Shown here one piece after another: positions 22,194-32,332 of a stretch of 64,000 nucleotides of DNA (its first letter is position 1; each line of letters begins with the position of its first letter). A program made the position numbers and the translations under genes. The DNA comes from Arthrobacter methylotrophus (GTDB lineage: Bacteria; Actinomycetota; Actinomycetes; Actinomycetales; Micrococcaceae). The stretch lies in NCBI RefSeq assembly GCF_039539965.1, contig NZ_BAABED010000001.1, positions 372,001 to 436,000 of the forward strand, in the 5' to 3' direction. A model generated the notes under the pieces. It saw only the letters and a list, made by a program, of their open reading frames with translations, was not told where the DNA came from and did not search any database.

Positions 22194-24371
22194 GTGTCTG
22201 AGAGCACCATTGCCACGTGCCCCGTAGCGCACGGCGGCCGCGCACACCCCACCAAGGGCGCCCCGAACAACGAGTGGTGGCCCAACAAGCTAAACCTGAA
22301 GATCCTGGCGAAGAACCCGGCGGTAGCGAACCCGCTCGGCTCCGGCTTCGACTACACCCAGGCCTTCAACGAGCTGGACCTGGACGCCGTGAAGGCGGAC
22401 CTGGCCGAGACCATGACCAAGTCATACGACTGGTGGCCAGCCGACTTTGGCCACTACGGTCCGTTCCTCGTGCGCATGGCCTGGCATTCCGCCGGCACCT
22501 ACCGCTCCCACGACGGCCGCGGCGGCGCCGGCGCCGGTCAGCAGCGCTTCGCACCACTGAACTCCTGGCCGGATAACGTCAGCCTGGACAAGGCCCGCCG
22601 CCTGCTGTGGCCGATCAAGAAGAAGTACGGCCAGTCCATCTCCTGGGCCGACCTGATGATCCTGGCAGGAAACGTTGCCATGGAGACCATGGGCTTCAAG
22701 ACCTTCGGCTTCGCCGGCGGCCGCCCGGACGTCTGGGAAGCAGACGACGACGTCTACTGGGGCCCGGAGAAGGTCTGGCTCGACGACGAGCGCTACACCG
22801 GCGACCGCGAGCTCCAGGCGCCGCTGGCCGCAGTCCAGATGGGCCTGATCTACGTCAACCCGGAAGGCCCCAACGGCAACCCGGACCCGCTGGCCTCCGC
22901 CCGCGACATCCGCGAAACGTTTATGCGCATGGGCATGAACGACGAAGAGACCGTGGCGCTGATCGCCGGCGGCCACACCTTCGGCAAGACCCACGGCGCC
23001 CACTCGGATGACAAGATCGGTCCGGATCCCGAGGCCGCTCCCCTGGAGTTGCAGGGTCTGGGCTGGAAGAACGGCTACGGCACCGGCCACGGCGCTGACA
23101 CCGTCAGCTCGGGCCTGGAGGTCACCTGGACCTACCACCCGACCCGCTGGGACAACGAATTCTTCCACATCCTCTTTGCCTACGAGTGGGAACTCATGGA
23201 GTCCCCTGCCGGCGCCAAGCAGTGGCGTCCGAAGGACAATGGCGGCGCGGGCCTGGTTCAGGAAGCACACGCCGGCTCCGGCACCCGCGAACCCCGCATG
23301 CTCACCAGCGACCTGGCCCTGCGGGCCGACCCGGCCTACGAGGCTATCTCCCGCCGCTTCAAGGACGACCTTGGCGCCCTGGAAGACGCCTTCGGCCGCG
23401 CCTGGTTCAAGCTGACCCACCGTGACATGGGCCCGAAGGCTCGCTACCTCGGCAAGGAGGTTCCGGTCGAGGACCTGGTCTGGCAGGATCCACTGCCCGC
23501 GGCACCTGTGCAGACCATCGGTGAGGCCGGGATCGCCGTCCTCAAGGAGAAGATCGCCGCTTCCGGCCTGTCCGTCGAGGACCTGGTCTCCACAGCCTGG
23601 AAGGCAGCTGCTTCATTCCGCGGATCCGACAAGCGCGGCGGCGCCAACGGTGGCCGGATCCGCCTGGAACCCCAGGTGAACTGGTCCGTGAACCAGCCGG
23701 AGAAACTGAAGCCGGTCATCGCCAGGCTCGAGGACATCGCCGCCGATTTCAACGCTTCCTCCGAGATCAAAGTCTCGTTCGCCGACGTCGTCGTCCTCGC
23801 CGGTGGCGTGGGTGTGGAGCAGGCAGCCCTGGCTGCCGGCCACGACATCACGGTTCCGTTCACCCCCGGCCGGGTTGACGCCACCCAGGAGCAGACCAGC
23901 CCGGAGCAGTTCGCCTGGCTGGAGCCCGTTGCCGACGGTTTCCGCAACTACGACAGCGGCTTCCTGAAGCTTCCCAGCGAGTACCTGCTGATCGACCGCG
24001 CGAACCTGCTGAACGTTTCCGCCCCGGAAATGACCGTCCTCATCGGCGGACTGCGCGTCCTGGGCAACAACTGGGACGGCTCCAACCAGGGCGTCTTCAC
24101 CGAACGCCCGGGCACGCTGAGCAACGACTTCTTCGTCAACCTCCTGGAGCTTGGCCTCGAGTGGACCCCGGACGCAGAAGAGAAGACCTACACCACCACC
24201 GACGGCCGCTGGATCGGCAGCCGCGCGGACCTGGTGTTCGGCTCCAACTCCGAGCTCCGCGCCCTCGCCGAGGTCTACGCCTCGGACGACGCGCAGGAGA
24301 CGTTCGCCGCGGACTTCGCCAAAGCGTGGGCCAAGGTCATGGACAACGACCGCTTCGACCTGAAGAAGTAG
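22194..24371 (+). CDS. katG: Catalase-peroxidase
   Basis: A 725-aa haem enzyme of normal length that breaks down hydrogen peroxide. The distal site [11 protein letters not shown] carries Arg, Trp and His. The proximal haem His is in [16 protein letters not shown]. The Trp-Tyr-Met crosslink region includes [15 protein letters not shown]. The duplicated C-terminal peroxidase-like domain follows from about residue 430. GTG 22194 is preceded by GGAAGGAAA. It is co-transcribed with the Fur-type gene and ends at a strong terminator. Confidence 0.95.
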   Translation: MSESTIATCPVAHGGRAHPTKGAPNNEWWPNKLNLKILAKNPAVANPLGSGFDYTQAFNELDLDAVKADLAETMTKSYDWWPADFGHYGPFLVRMAWHSAGTYRSHDGRGGAGAGQQRFAPLNSWPDNVSLDKARRLLWPIKKKYGQSISWADLMILAGNVAMETMGFKTFGFAGGRPDVWEADDDVYWGPEKVWLDDERYTGDRELQAPLAAVQMGLIYVNPEGPNGNPDPLASARDIRETFMRMGMNDEETVALIAGGHTFGKTHGAHSDDKIGPDPEAAPLELQGLGWKNGYGTGHGADTVSSGLEVTWTYHPTRWDNEFFHILFAYEWELMESPAGAKQWRPKDNGGAGLVQEAHAGSGTREPRMLTSDLALRADPAYEAISRRFKDDLGALEDAFGRAWFKLTHRDMGPKARYLGKEVPVEDLVWQDPLPAAPVQTIGEAGIAVLKEKIAASGLSVEDLVSTAWKAAASFRGSDKRGGANGGRIRLEPQVNWSVNQPEKLKPVIARLEDIAADFNASSEIKVSFADVVVLAGGVGVEQAALAAGHDITVPFTPGRVDATQEQTSPEQFAWLEPVADGFRNYDSGFLKLPSEYLLIDRANLLNVSAPEMTVLIGGLRVLGNNWDGSNQGVFTERPGTLSNDFFVNLLELGLEWTPDAEEKTYTTTDGRWIGSRADLVFGSNSELRALAEVYASDDAQETFAADFAKAWAKVMDNDRFDLKK

Positions 24372-24402
24372 TCCGGCGCCGGGGAACCCCGGACGCTGAA
24401 CC

Positions 24403-24438
24403 GGCGCCCCGCCACGGTTTGAACCGTGGCGGGGCGCC
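24403..24438 (+). terminator. Rho-independent terminator after katG
   Basis: GGCGCCCCGCCACGGTT and its exact complement AACCGTGGCGGGGCGCC form a very stable hairpin, followed by TTCTTTG. It starts 31 bp after the katG stop. Confidence 0.92.
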
Positions 24439-24441
24439 TTC

Positions 24442-24815
24442 TTTGTCCACATAGCGTGCCAAGCCCTGTTCCTGCCCCAGCCGTGGCCCTTACGATCCAT
24501 CCATGGACATATTTCAGGGGATTCCTAGGGCGGACCAGCTCCACACCCCGATTGATCCACGTCGCAGGTAGCAACCCAACAAGACGGCGAGAAAGAACCT
24601 TCGGCTCCGGTCAGCCACATAGCGGGGCCGTTTACAGCCGTCCAGCCGGGCCAGAAATAGTTGACAGAATCACCCAACCCCGCTCGAAGTCCGGTTTGAC
24701 GACTACAGGAGCATCGTCGTAGACAAAAACCGTCGTAGACAAAGTCACAGACAAACAGGGCCAGGGCAGGCAGAGCTCTGCGACGGCGCCCACCGGACCC
24801 GCAGCATTCGCGTTC
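24442..24815. other. Intergenic stretch with no recognised gene
   Basis: About 370 bp. Short open frames are present but have no ribosome site or recognisable motif. A near-duplicate phrase (CGTCGTAGACAAA) occurs twice around 24714-24741. Nothing else is evident. Confidence 0.4.
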
Positions 24816-24819
24816 GATG

Positions 24820-25736
24820 TCAGTTCAGGCGTTCAAGGGCTCGGCGGTTCCAGTGTGCGCAGCTTGCGGCGGCCTCGTAGGTGCTCTGCAGGAACTCCAG
24901 GAGCACCGAGTCGGGATCCGCTGCGGTCCGCACCAGCGGGTAAGGCAGCACGAATTCGCCCAGTTCCGCGCTGAAATAGGCGCCGGCGGGCCTGATCGGA
25001 AACTCCCGGTATCCTTCCGGCTCGGGGTAGACGTACGAGTAAAAGATGCCCTCGGGATCGCCTCCGGGCCAGTAGCCGGCGCTGCACACCTCATGGGAGT
25101 ACGCCTCGAGCATCACGCGGGGTCCGCAGTTCGGCGCACCACCGGGGTGCGGCGGAGCGGGGCGGCCGGAGAAGCGGCTCACCGCCAGATCCAGCGCTCC
25201 CCAGAACAGGTGGACCGGGCTGGCCTTGCCCAGGAAACGTCCTCGGAACATCGTGAAAACACGGTCGGCCTCGATCAGGGTGAGCCAGAAACGGCGGACC
25301 TCCCCGGCGTTATAGCTGGCATGCGTCCGGTCTTCGGCGAAGGGAACCGCACCGGCGATCTCCACTGGAACGGGCCAGAATTCCGTGGCCAGTCCCAGTT
25401 CGTCCAAGCAGCGCAGCAGGCTGGTATAGAAATCCGCAACGGAGAGAGCGATCAGCCCGAATGACCGCACTGTGCCGGACGTGGTCACAATCTCAAGGCG
25501 GTGCGCTTGAAAGTCGAAGTCGATCTGGAACCTTTGACCCCCGGGTGCGGCATCAGCGTGGTGGAGAGTCCACGGGCTGTCACACGGAGTGCACAGTTCC
25601 ACCAATGGTTGACCAGCGGTGCGTTGGTCAGGCTCACTTTTCCGACAATCTGGGTGAATAATTGTAGGGTGTCGCGCGTGTCCTGCCACTGGGCGATGGG
25701 CAGATACGGCCATGCCCCTGAACCTGCCGTGTTCAT
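24820..25736 (-). pseudogene. DUF5996 family protein, single frameshift
   Basis: The N-terminal part, from ATG 25736, reads MNTAGSGAWPYLPIAQWQDT, then LQLFTQIVGKVSLTN and NHWWNCALRVTARGLSTTLMP. The continuation, GGQRFQIDFDFQAHRLEIVTTSG to the stop at 24820, is in another frame. Both halves match one DUF5996 protein of ~300 aa, whose function is unknown. The frames join at the C run 25538-25542 (five G on the coding strand); one extra G restores HPGGQRFQIDFD. All else looks intact, so this may be a sequencing error. Confidence 0.82.
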
Positions 25737-25895
25737 GTCTCCTCCGCCGGGTCGCTGGGAACCCCGACGGTCAGTTTCCCATCGGGGCCGGGGATCTTCA
25801 AGACGTCCGCGGGGCCTCAACTTGGATCACCTGTTCATCTATCATGCGAAGGGCGCGTCCTCACCGGGGGACGTTCGCGAAGAGGAGGCACTCAG

Positions 25896-26243
25896 ATGAG
25901 TTATCCGTCAGGGATCGATCTTTCCGTGGTGCCGAGCGGCACGGGCTGCACCGACTGTGAGGAGCAGGGCGGGTGGTGGTTCCACCTGCGCCGTTGCGCC
26001 CAGTGCGGACACATCGGCTGCTGTGACTCCTCGCCCTCCCAACATGCCAGCGCGCACGCTTCCGCCACCGGCCACCCGTTTGTCCAGTCCTTCGAACCGG
26101 GCGAAGAGTGGTTTTGGAACTATGCCACCGAAGAATACTACGAAGGCCCGATGCTGGCCCCGCCCAACCACCACCCGCTCAGCCAGCCCGTCCCTGGGCC
26201 GGCCGGGCGGGTGCCGGCCGGCTGGGAGCGCCGTCTGCACTGA
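25896..26243 (+). CDS. UBP-type zinc-finger domain protein
   Basis: A 115-aa protein with a zinc-finger UBP domain across residues ~15-75. The Cys/His ligands appear in GCTDCEEQGGWWFHLRRC, AQCGHIGCCDSS, then HASAHASATGHPFVQSF and GEEWFWNY. In eukaryotes this domain binds the free C-terminus of ubiquitin; in actinobacteria its ligand is unknown. A proline-rich tail follows. It is not overlapped by other genes. Confidence 0.85.
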   Translation: MSYPSGIDLSVVPSGTGCTDCEEQGGWWFHLRRCAQCGHIGCCDSSPSQHASAHASATGHPFVQSFEPGEEWFWNYATEEYYEGPMLAPPNHHPLSQPVPGPAGRVPAGWERRLH

Positions 26244-26375
26244 CTGGCGCTCGTCTGCGGCCGTGGCCCAACGGCCATTCGCGGTCGCGCTCCTTCCGGC
26301 GACGCGGCCAAGGGCCGATTCTCAATCTACGGGAATACAATTCTCACTATTCTTCTTTTTGTTCATTCTGAATTC

Positions 26376-27734
26376 ATGAATGAATCACGTATCGACTTGG
26401 TCCTCACTGGGCGGGTGCAGGAGGGGCAGGGCTGGGTCCGGAAAGACGTCCATGTCCTCAATGGACGTATCCACGCCATCGTTGACACCGGAACTCAGGT
26501 GGAGGCGTCCCGGTGGATCGACGCCAAGGAAGGCTATGTCCTCCCCGGCATGGTGGATGCCCACGTCCATTCGCTGTCACACCCGGGCGAGGGAATCGCT
26601 GCCTCCACCCGCTCGGCCGCAGCCGGTGGAGTCACGACGATCGTTGAAATGCCTTTCGACCTCAAAGGTCCAATCAACTCCACGGACCGCCTCAACGCAA
26701 AGCGTGAGTTGGCCGAGAGCGAAGCATTCGTGGACGTCGCCCTCATGGGGACGCTGGCACCTGACGGCGGCTGGCGTTCCGCTGAAGCCTTGGCCGAAGC
26801 AGGGGCGGTCGGCTTCAAGGTCTCGCTCTTTGACACCGACAAAGACCGCTTTCCGCGCATCTCGGATGCCGAATTGCGTAACGTCATGGCCGCAACCGCT
26901 GGGGCAGAGCGTACCGTTGCCGTGCACGCCGAGAACAACGAAATTGTCCAGGCGATGCTGGCCGCGGAGCGGGAGCTGAACCCCTTCGATCCGAAGGCCC
27001 ACGTTCGGAGCCGGCCCCCGGTCAGTGAAACCCTTGGCGTCCTCACGGCACTCGAGGTGGCTCATGAACAGAACGCGCGCCTGCACCTGTGCCACCTGAG
27101 TTTGCCCCGCTCTGTGGACTTGGTCGAGTGGTACAAGAACCAGGGGCTGGATGTCACCCTCGAGACGTGTCCCCATTACTTGACCTTCACTGAAAACGAC
27201 CATGATGCACAGCGTGGCCGTCTTAAGATCAACCCCCCGCTGCGCAAGGAATCGGACCGCAACGGCATGTGGGAGCGCATCGCGTCAGGATCGATCGACG
27301 TCGTCTCCTCGGACCATGCACCGTGGCCCGCGAAGTACAAGGACCATGAGGGAATATTCGCCAATCACTCGGGCGCACCGGGTGTTCAGACCTCAATGGC
27401 TGTCACTCTCTCCGGTGCCCTGGGCCGCGGCCAGGACGACTTCAACGCGGCCGTCCGCAGCCTTACCGAGGCACCCGCTCTACGCTTCGGCGTCGGCGCG
27501 AGCAAGGGACGCGTCGCCGTCGGCTATGACGCTGACTTTGCCGTCTTCGATCCCGCATCCGGATGGGACATCGATGCAGCTGACATGTACTCGAACGCGG
27601 GCTGGACCCCGTACCAGGGCATGAAGACCAGCGGGAGGGTGACGATGACCATCTCTCGAGGTACCGTCGTTTGGGATGGCAATGAACTGCTCGGAGAGGC
27701 AGGACGGGGCCAGGTTGTCGGCACTCCGTCCTGA
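26376..27734 (+). CDS. Cyclic amidohydrolase, allantoinase/dihydropyrimidinase-like
   Basis: A 452-aa metal-dependent hydrolase for a cyclic amide or ureide ring. The metal motif is GMVDAHVHSLSHPGEG (HxH), the likely carboxylated Lys is in VGFKVSLFD, further metal His are in AVHAENNE and LHLCHLS, and the catalytic Asp is in VVSSDHAPWP. AAAGGVTTIVEMPF matches the allantoinase side of the family. It leads an operon with an IclR regulator, an M20 amidohydrolase and an MFS transporter. Allantoin or a hydantoin is the best guess for the substrate. The upstream 26320-26375 stretch is AT-rich and likely holds the promoter. Confidence 0.85.
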   Translation: MNESRIDLVLTGRVQEGQGWVRKDVHVLNGRIHAIVDTGTQVEASRWIDAKEGYVLPGMVDAHVHSLSHPGEGIAASTRSAAAGGVTTIVEMPFDLKGPINSTDRLNAKRELAESEAFVDVALMGTLAPDGGWRSAEALAEAGAVGFKVSLFDTDKDRFPRISDAELRNVMAATAGAERTVAVHAENNEIVQAMLAAERELNPFDPKAHVRSRPPVSETLGVLTALEVAHEQNARLHLCHLSLPRSVDLVEWYKNQGLDVTLETCPHYLTFTENDHDAQRGRLKINPPLRKESDRNGMWERIASGSIDVVSSDHAPWPAKYKDHEGIFANHSGAPGVQTSMAVTLSGALGRGQDDFNAAVRSLTEAPALRFGVGASKGRVAVGYDADFAVFDPASGWDIDAADMYSNAGWTPYQGMKTSGRVTMTISRGTVVWDGNELLGEAGRGQVVGTPS

Positions 27735-27767
27735 CTGGTCCGGCAGCAGTGACCGGAAGGTGAGTCA

Positions 27768-28535
27768 ATGAGTCTCAGCTCCCTGCAGCGTGGCTTGGAA
27801 ATACTCTCCGAAGTGACCCGGTCGGGCCCCATGCGTGTGGACGACATCGCTTCCGCTTTGGACATACCTGTGTCGACGGCCTACCGCTACGTGAAGCTGC
27901 TCAAGGAATCCGATTTTCTCTACGATATTGACGGCGTTTACTCTGCCGGCCTGAGGATTTCCAGCCGGGATGAACAAACCCAAAAGCAGCACATCGTGGA
28001 GATGGCAGCATCGACCATGACGAGATTGCGGCAGCTTACGAACGAGACAGTCATCCTCACCGTCCGGGTGCAGGCGGCCGCCCTGTGTCTGGAACGGCTG
28101 CCAGCAGGCCGAACCAGCATGCTGTCCTTCTACCGGGGATCGGTCCGTCCGCTGTATGCAGGGGCAAGTGCCACCGCACTGCTTGCGTATGCCCCTCCGG
28201 ACGTCATTGCATCCGTGCGTACGGGCTCCATGCGCAGATTCACCGCCCTGACGCCTTCGTCGGAGCGTCTGGGGCAGATCCTGCCGACTATCCGGTCCAA
28301 CGGCTATGCGGTCAGCGAAGGGGAAGTTGATCCCTTCATGGTGGGGGTGGCTGCTCCGGTGTTTCGCCACGGACACTGCATTTGCGCCCTGTCAGTGGCC
28401 GGTCGCCAGAGCTCCATCCAGGGACAAAGGCTCGATGACGTCGTGGAGCAGGTGCGCTCAGCCGCGGCCGAGTTGGGCCCAAGGCTGGAATCCGATGCCG
28501 GCAGCGGTGCCTGGATGACCGAAGAAGGCTGGTAA
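27768..28535 (+). CDS. IclR-family transcriptional regulator
   Basis: A 255-aa regulator. The helix-turn-helix lies at residues ~5-60 (SLQRGLEILSEV ... MRVDDIASALDIPVSTAYRYVKLLKES). The ligand-binding IclR domain follows, including YRGSVRPLYAGASATALLAY and VSEGEVDPFMVGVAAPVF. It lies within the ureide operon, 33 bp after the amidohydrolase, so it likely controls this operon in response to a pathway intermediate. AllR, the allantoin repressor, is a member of the same family. Confidence 0.88.
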   Translation: MSLSSLQRGLEILSEVTRSGPMRVDDIASALDIPVSTAYRYVKLLKESDFLYDIDGVYSAGLRISSRDEQTQKQHIVEMAASTMTRLRQLTNETVILTVRVQAAALCLERLPAGRTSMLSFYRGSVRPLYAGASATALLAYAPPDVIASVRTGSMRRFTALTPSSERLGQILPTIRSNGYAVSEGEVDPFMVGVAAPVFRHGHCICALSVAGRQSSIQGQRLDDVVEQVRSAAAELGPRLESDAGSGAWMTEEGW

Positions 28536-28589
28536 CCCGGTCGATCGCCCAACCGGCCCTGCAACTTACTGAACAGAATTGGAAGAGAA

Positions 28590-29846
28590 ATGACACAACC
28601 CAAGATCGACGTTTTGGTGCCGGACAGTGACCGGATGTGGGCCGATATCATGGAGCTCTCCTCCATCGTCGATGACCGAAGCCCGGGCTGGTCCCGAGAG
28701 GTTTTTTCCGAGCCTTACAAGGCCTCCCGTGACTGGACGCTGCAGCGGATGCGCGACGCCGGGCTGGAGGCCTCCATCGATGCCGCAGGCAACATAGTCG
28801 GCCGCCTCGCAGGGAAGAACCCGAATGCCCCGGCGATCATGACCGGTTCACACACCGACACCGTCCATTCCGGTGGCCGCTTCGACGGCATTGTCGGAGT
28901 CATGGGCGCCATTGAGGCTGCCCGCATGCTTCAAGAGTCGGGTACCCGGCTCACCAGCGACCTTATCGTCGTGGACTTCCTGGGCGAGGAAGCCAATCCC
29001 TTTGGTGTCAGCTGCATCGGATCCAGGGCGATCGCGGGTGTGTTGGACCCGACGCATCTCGAACGGCAAGATGCCGACGGTGTTTCCATGGCGGCGGCAA
29101 TGGCCAAATTCGGGCTCGACCCGGCTGCCGCCGTCGCCATGGCCTGGAAACCGAGCGACGTGAAGTCCTACATAGAACTCCACGTCGAACAGGGGCCCAT
29201 GCTTGAGAACGCCGGGACCGAGATCGGCGTCGTTACGTCGATCGCCGGCATCGAGCGGCTCATGGCCGTGTTTACCGGCCGGGCAGACCACGCGGGTACC
29301 ACTCCCATGGACCAGCGCGCAGACGCCCTCATCGCCGCTGCCGAAGCGATCCTCACGGTCGAACGTGTCGGCTGCGGAGCGCCGATCCACGGCGTCACCA
29401 CCACGGGCAAAATTGCCACGGGCCAAGGCGCCTTCAACGTCGTTCCCGATTCGTCCACGATCTGGGCTGAAATCCGGAGCATCGATCCAAGCTGGCTGAG
29501 CGGCGCACGACGCCGGATCGCCGACCAAATTGCCGAAGACGCGGCCAAACGCGGCGTGGAAGTGGCCATAGACCTGCTCAACGACCAAGACCCTGTCCCC
29601 GCATCCCAGTCGATGCAGGACACCGTTGCCCGGGCCGCCGATTCACTGGGGCTCAGCTGGGCGGCGGTGCCCAGCGGCGCCGGCCACGACGCTGCCCACA
29701 TGGCTCATCTTGGCTCCATGGGCATGATCTTCATCCCCTCCAGGGGCGGCCGAAGCCACTGCCCGGACGAATGGACAGACAAGGAGCACCTTGGCTCAGG
29801 CGTACAGGTTCTCACCTCGACTTTGATCAATCTCGACCAGGCGTAG
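28590..29846 (+). CDS. M20-family amidohydrolase (allantoate / N-carbamoyl-amino-acid hydrolase type)
   Basis: A 418-aa zinc enzyme. Metal ligands appear in MTGSHTDTVHSGGRFDGIVGV (HxD), then FLGEEANPFGVSCIGSRA (Glu pair), ELHVEQGPMLE and the C-terminal GAGHDAAHMA. The lid domain segment DHAGTTPMDQRADAL is typical of allantoate amidohydrolases and L-N-carbamoylases. With the upstream cyclic amidohydrolase it gives a two-step pathway: ring opening, then removal of the carbamoyl or ureido group. A clear GGAAGAGAA lies upstream of its ATG. Confidence 0.87.
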   Translation: MTQPKIDVLVPDSDRMWADIMELSSIVDDRSPGWSREVFSEPYKASRDWTLQRMRDAGLEASIDAAGNIVGRLAGKNPNAPAIMTGSHTDTVHSGGRFDGIVGVMGAIEAARMLQESGTRLTSDLIVVDFLGEEANPFGVSCIGSRAIAGVLDPTHLERQDADGVSMAAAMAKFGLDPAAAVAMAWKPSDVKSYIELHVEQGPMLENAGTEIGVVTSIAGIERLMAVFTGRADHAGTTPMDQRADALIAAAEAILTVERVGCGAPIHGVTTTGKIATGQGAFNVVPDSSTIWAEIRSIDPSWLSGARRRIADQIAEDAAKRGVEVAIDLLNDQDPVPASQSMQDTVARAADSLGLSWAAVPSGAGHDAAHMAHLGSMGMIFIPSRGGRSHCPDEWTDKEHLGSGVQVLTSTLINLDQA

Positions 29847-29924
29847 CCAAGACCGGCGCACTTGCGGGCGCCATTGGCGAGTCTCCCACATCCCGCCAGC
29901 GGCCTATCCAAGAAAGTAACCCCC

Positions 29925-31271
29925 ATGACAACAATTCCATCTGCGACGATGAAGTCGAAGGATCAAGAACAAGCTAGCAAGCGCCGCGGCGCACTCCGCG
30001 GAGGCATTTTCGGCTACTACGTCGACCAGTTCGATATCTTCCTGCCGATCATTACGCTGGCACCCGCGATGAGCTACTTCAATGGAGCCGGCACATCTGC
30101 GGAGAACGTTGCGCTTTTCAGCTCGCTGATCTTCATCTCGACCCTCGTTGCCCGCCCCCTGGGCGCTGCAATTTTCGGGCACTTCGCCGATAAGACGGGC
30201 CGTCGGCTGACCACGCTGATCGCCATTGGCGGATTCGGTGTGGCCACCCTGCTGATGGCGCTGCTCCCTGGCTTCCAGACGATGGGCCACTTTGGTTTGT
30301 GGGCACTGATCGTCCTTCGCTTCATCGGAGGCTTCTTCCTGGGCGGTGAGTATTCCGTAGCGATACCGCTGGCTATGGAATGGGCCGCGAAGGAGCGTCG
30401 CGGCCCCCTCAGCGGCATGATCACGTCCATGGCATCAATCGCCAACGTGACCCTCGCGCTGCTCACCTTCGGCCTCCTGTCGTTCATCCCGGCAGCTGGT
30501 CCCGATTCCCCGTACGCGGTGTGGGGCTGGCGCATCCCGTTCATCGGCGGAGCAATCCTTGCCTTCGCCTTGTTCCTGTACTACCGGAACAACGTCCACG
30601 ACACCCCCGGCTTCGAAACCGCGGAAAAGGCCGAGAACCCCTTCAAGGTGCTCTTCAAGGGTGTTCACCGCCGAAGCCTCATCCAGATCTTCATCCTGAT
30701 GACAGGGATGTGGATCCTAAGCAATTTGAGCAACGCGGTGCTGACAGGCAGACTCAAATCCGACGCGCATATTCCTGACCAGACCGTCAGCCTCATCATG
30801 TCCATCGCACCACTGATCACGGCCGGCTGTTTCATCGCTTCCGGTTTCATCTCGCAGAAGATCGGCCGACGCACGTTCTACCGCTGGTACGCCCTGTTGA
30901 TCACCCTCGTTGCCCCGGCGATGTATGTCCTTGCCATGACAGTGGGCAACAGCAACATCATGCTGACCGCAGTGCTGGCGGTCCTGGTGCAGGTGACCAG
31001 TCTGTGTGTCTTCGCCCCGGTGGGTGCCTACCTGAGCGAACGGTTCCCATCCAGCATCCGGGCTAGCGGCTACGGTGTCGGCTACAGCCTGGCAGTCATC
31101 CTGCCGGCGTTCTACGAGTTCTACATCAAAGGCCTGGGGAACATCATGCCGGACAGGTTCGCCGTGGCCTCCCTGATCTGCCTCGCGGGCGTGCTCGTAT
31201 GGATCGGTGCCACGATGGGGCCGGAAACCAAGGACGTCAACCTGGCAGATGACGCAAGCTTCACTGTCTGA
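29925..31271 (+). CDS. MFS transporter (metabolite:H+ symporter type)
   Basis: A 448-aa transporter with about twelve hydrophobic segments, starting at ATG 29925 after an AAGAAAG site. The loop 2-3 motif is GHFADKTGRRLTTLIA, and LRFIGGFFLGGEYSVAIPLAMEWAAKERRG fits the metabolite:H+ symporter and sugar-phosphate permease branch. As the last gene of the operon it probably imports the cyclic ureide or hydantoin substrate. It is followed by a perfect 17-bp hairpin. Confidence 0.85.
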   Translation: MTTIPSATMKSKDQEQASKRRGALRGGIFGYYVDQFDIFLPIITLAPAMSYFNGAGTSAENVALFSSLIFISTLVARPLGAAIFGHFADKTGRRLTTLIAIGGFGVATLLMALLPGFQTMGHFGLWALIVLRFIGGFFLGGEYSVAIPLAMEWAAKERRGPLSGMITSMASIANVTLALLTFGLLSFIPAAGPDSPYAVWGWRIPFIGGAILAFALFLYYRNNVHDTPGFETAEKAENPFKVLFKGVHRRSLIQIFILMTGMWILSNLSNAVLTGRLKSDAHIPDQTVSLIMSIAPLITAGCFIASGFISQKIGRRTFYRWYALLITLVAPAMYVLAMTVGNSNIMLTAVLAVLVQVTSLCVFAPVGAYLSERFPSSIRASGYGVGYSLAVILPAFYEFYIKGLGNIMPDRFAVASLICLAGVLVWIGATMGPETKDVNLADDASFTV

Positions 31272-31290
31272 CTTCACCACTCCATTGCCG

Positions 31291-31328
31291 CTGAGGACGG
31301 GCTGCGGGTTTCCGCAGCCCGTCCTCAG
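31291..31328 (+). terminator. Hairpin terminator after the ureide operon
   Basis: CTGAGGACGGGCTGCGG and its exact complement enclose a GTTT loop (17-bp stem), 19 bp after the transporter stop. No T run follows, so it may act with Rho or mainly protect the RNA end. Confidence 0.8.
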
Positions 31329-31329
31329 C

Positions 31330-31780
31330 CGTCGCTTCTGCATGACATCGTGGACCGCCGCCTGACCTGGGGAGGGACTACGAGGAGCGTCGCCTGTGGC
31401 CGGATTCGATGTCTCGACAAAAGAACGTTGTGGGAGCACGCTGGGACATAGATCACTCGCCTTCACATGGAGCGGCTTTGCCGTGTCCTTTCGGTTCCGT
31501 TATGGGGGGCGCTTTGCCCGCGGAACCGGACGCTATCCCTGCGAGCAAGGGAGATTCTGCATGGCCCCAATGTCGCGGCGCCGCACCATATGCGGGGGAT
31601 GGGCAGCAGCTGCGAGCTGAGGTTCATAGGGAAGTTCAAGGAAACCGAGTCATCGTCAAACGACGCCATGGTCTCCGGCGCCTCAAAATTTCCAGGCTGG
31701 ATTACAGCCGGTCAGCACAGATTTCCCAAGGAATGAGTCGGTTCCGAGTCGTCGGACCAGGCCAGCCAGGGAATGTCCTT
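31330..31780. other. 450 bp without a recognised gene
   Basis: Several short plus-strand open frames overlap here, none with a clear ribosome site, signal peptide or family motif. The stretch directly precedes a broken cupredoxin and may include its lost 5' end. I found no repeats or RNA gene. Confidence 0.35.
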
Positions 31781-31800
31781 CCTGCCGAAGAACCCGGGAC

Positions 31801-32138
31801 CAGTCCGATGACCACACTGTCATTGCCGGGACCGATGACGGCGTAGCCATGGTCATGCGCTTCATCGAGCCGAAAGTCGTTATCCACGTGGGCGAAAGCG
31901 TGAGCTTCGTAAACAATGGCATGGCCGCTCCGCAGACAGTGACCTTCGGCGACGAACCCGCCAACTTCTTCCCGCCGCTCGGTGATCCACAGAACTACAC
32001 GGGCGGGCAGCTCAATTCCGGCTTCATGACCCCGAACACCACCTTCACCGTGACATTTACGAAGGCAGGGTCTACGACTACATCTGCGCCCTGCACGATT
32101 ACATGGGAATGATCGGCAAGGTCGTCGTAAAGGACTAA
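31801..32138 (+). pseudogene. Cupredoxin (plastocyanin-like copper protein), broken
   Basis: The frame starting QSDDHTVIAGTDDGVAMVMRF runs through VVIHVGESVSFVNNGMAAPQTVTFGDEPANFF to TFTVTFTKAG. It then needs a shift to read VYDYICALHDYMGMIGKVVVKD and stop at 32138. The shifted end holds the type-1 copper ligands Cys, His and Met (CALHDYMGM). One extra G in the GGG at 32068-32070 restores GVYDYICALH. No signal peptide or start is visible upstream, so the 5' end is also damaged or lies beyond an additional frameshift. Confidence 0.75.
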
Positions 32139-32242
32139 AGCCCTGTTTTGGCGGCCAACCAACGCGTGCCAGCTTTAGCTTTGGATTTCCCAAAGTTTTG
32201 CTCAAGATTCGGCTAAATCCGGAAGAAAATTCCTCGGCAAAC

Positions 32243-32270
32243 ATTAGTTGTATCTTTAAGTTTTCTTAAT
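32243..32270 (+). promoter_or_regulatory. 11-bp-spaced repeats upstream of the SipW/TasA-like operon
   Basis: ATTAGT (32243), CTTTAA (32254) and CTTAAT (32265) are exactly 11 bp apart. The last two match the pair at 14157-14173 closely. They end 63 bp before the signal peptidase start, a sensible place for activation by an OmpR-type regulator. Confidence 0.5.
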
Positions 32271-32332
32271 GCCGGGCCAGCAAAGTAGATCTTGTTCCGC
32301 TACACGGTCTCAAACGAAACGGAAACGTCCCC

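Noticed and set aside
31409..31846. 145-codon plus-strand open frame before the cupredoxin
   Set aside because: No ribosome site, signal peptide or domain; overlapping frames of similar length exist, so it is probably decayed sequence.
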